This document shows positions 63,001 through 64,000 of a stretch of 64,000 nt of DNA, one piece after another. Positions within the stretch are counted from its first letter, which is position 1, and every line of letters starts with the position of its first letter. The notes under the pieces are model-generated. The model had not been told where the DNA came from. It did not search any database and saw only the letters and a list, made by a program, of their open reading frames with translations. The translations under genes were made by a program, and so were the position numbers. Source of the stretch: Aphelocoma coerulescens (taxonomy: Eukaryota; Chordata; Aves; Passeriformes; Corvidae); the NCBI RefSeq assembly GCF_041296385.1, contig NC_091013.1, positions 35,314,001-35,378,000 on the forward strand. The letters run 5' to 3'.

Positions 63001-64000
63001 GGTGAGCAGTTTAGAACTGGTTAATCTTTGAAAACTGGTGAAAACTTGAAAGAGAATTGGCATCACTCCTGCAGAATTTCTGCCTCTGGACAGAAAACAA
63101 TGCAAAATTAATGGGATCTTTTAAAGATGGAAAATTCTAAAATCTTATACCCAGGGCTTTCACCTGGTGGAGTAAAAAGGTAGAGACTGTCCCTACTTCC
63201 TGCTGCTGATATTGTTTTTGCTCTATTAAAGTGTTCACTGCACAGTATGGAGACAGACATTATTCCAAAGGTGGAATGTCAGACTCTCCCTGTGAGGGTC
63301 TTAACCTCCAACTTTGAGTCATACGTGTTCTTACACCCTGTCTTCCTGGCATCATCAATTTGTGTTCTTGCCTGAACTGGCTTACAAAGGGAATGTAGAG
63401 GGTTTTTTTAGTGGATGCAAAAGTGAAACTACTTTCCAGCAGAAATGAGATAGATGAAAATAACTCCAGATGGGGATAGACCCAGAGCACCAGACTTTTC
63501 ATGTTGTTTGTAATTTAGGCACTAAAACCTGACTGGATTCAACAAATCCTGGATTTGCTGTGTATGTTCCTTTTGACTCTAAACAGCTAGCTATAGAAAT
63601 CAATGACAGAACTTAGAATTCAACTGAGATCTACTTTTTCCCAATGAAGCTTTTCATTTCTAGAACCAGCTTCTTGTGTAGAACTCAGAACCTTTCAAGT
63701 TTACTCATGTCCTGTATTATGATCTGCACACAGCTAAGTTTGTTCAACATCAAGGTTATATTTTCTTTCACAGTTTTTCTTGTCTTTTGTATCAATATTG
63801 CTGTTCTGTTTTTCACAGTGTAGCCCATCTTCAGCCAAAAACCCTTGCTAGTGCACCTAGTACATTCGCTTCTTACACAGCTGAGAACCTGTGTAAGTGA
63901 TACTGCTTTATGTGAAGTTACAGGGCAAAGCCACAACCATTATATGCTGGGGCCAGGAAGAACCAGGATTGGAACGATCAAATGTAATAGAAAAACAGAA
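57008..64000. other. Unique AT-rich non-coding stretch
   Basis: No gene, RNA gene or transposon is recognised. The longest frames (59337-59633 minus, 98 codons; 57139-57417, 92 codons) lack known domains. The part 60540-61200 is very AT-rich, with many ATATAT and AATAAA words; it could be 3'-UTR-like, but no upstream coding exon supports that. Confidence 0.55.
57890..57923 (+). repeat. 18-bp tandem duplication
   Basis: TGAAAATTTCCCTTTC at 57890-57905 and TGAAAATTTCCCTTTT at 57908-57923 are adjacent near-identical copies, with a degenerate third copy after them (AAAAAATTCTCTTTTT). A simple slippage product. Confidence 0.85.

Noticed and set aside
1..64000. tRNA or rRNA genes, CRISPR arrays, bacterial operons
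   Set aside because: No intact tRNA B-box with matching cloverleaf, no rRNA-like block and no regularly spaced direct repeats were seen. The window is vertebrate nuclear in character.

Overview
The window looks like nuclear DNA of a bird, most likely a songbird or another neoavian. It is AT-rich and CpG-poor, and it carries several CR1 (chicken repeat 1) LINE fragments in both orientations, LTRs that resemble known avian endogenous-retrovirus families, and one old MIR-type SINE of the kind shared across amniotes. Nothing suggests bacterial, phage or organellar DNA. The placement rests on recalled resemblance to repeat families; no search was run.

I found no protein-coding exon I could defend in 64 kb. 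The long reading frames (up to about 166 codons) have compositions expected by chance or arise from simple repeats, and none shows a recognisable domain. The only protein-like similarities are broken pieces of CR1 reverse transcriptase. I therefore read the window as intergenic sequence (a gene desert) or the inside of a very large intron. Short coding exons, UTRs, lncRNA exons and conserved enhancers cannot be excluded by eye.

Layout. 1-8482: unique AT-rich sequence. 8483-8656: plus-strand CR1 3' end. 9778-10279: minus-strand CR1 piece with decayed reverse transcriptase. 10280-20779: mostly unique sequence. 20780-20965: MIR SINE. 20966-35946: a long apparently unique stretch with a perfect 13-bp inverted repeat at 22027-22062. 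35947-36461: minus-strand solo LTR. 37480-38290: plus-strand CR1 with an endonuclease-region scrap joined to decayed reverse transcriptase. 40936-41400: minus-strand CR1 3' end. 47544-47665: CR1 scraps in opposite orientations. 48009-48186: long purine-only microsatellite. 50863-52449: long LTR-like element with a GC-rich core. 56438-57007: minus-strand solo LTR of a common avian ERVL-like family. 57008-64000: unique AT-rich sequence.

No genes work together here. The story is insertion and decay: CR1 copies of different ages, three unrelated LTR types without visible internal viral genes (consistent with LTR-LTR recombination), and scattered simple repeats. I did not find a convincing new biological system. 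The items most worth checking are the structure and boundaries of the long LTR-like element at 50863-52449, the perfect hairpin at 22027-22062, and the small CpG-containing islands near 44130 and 54400.
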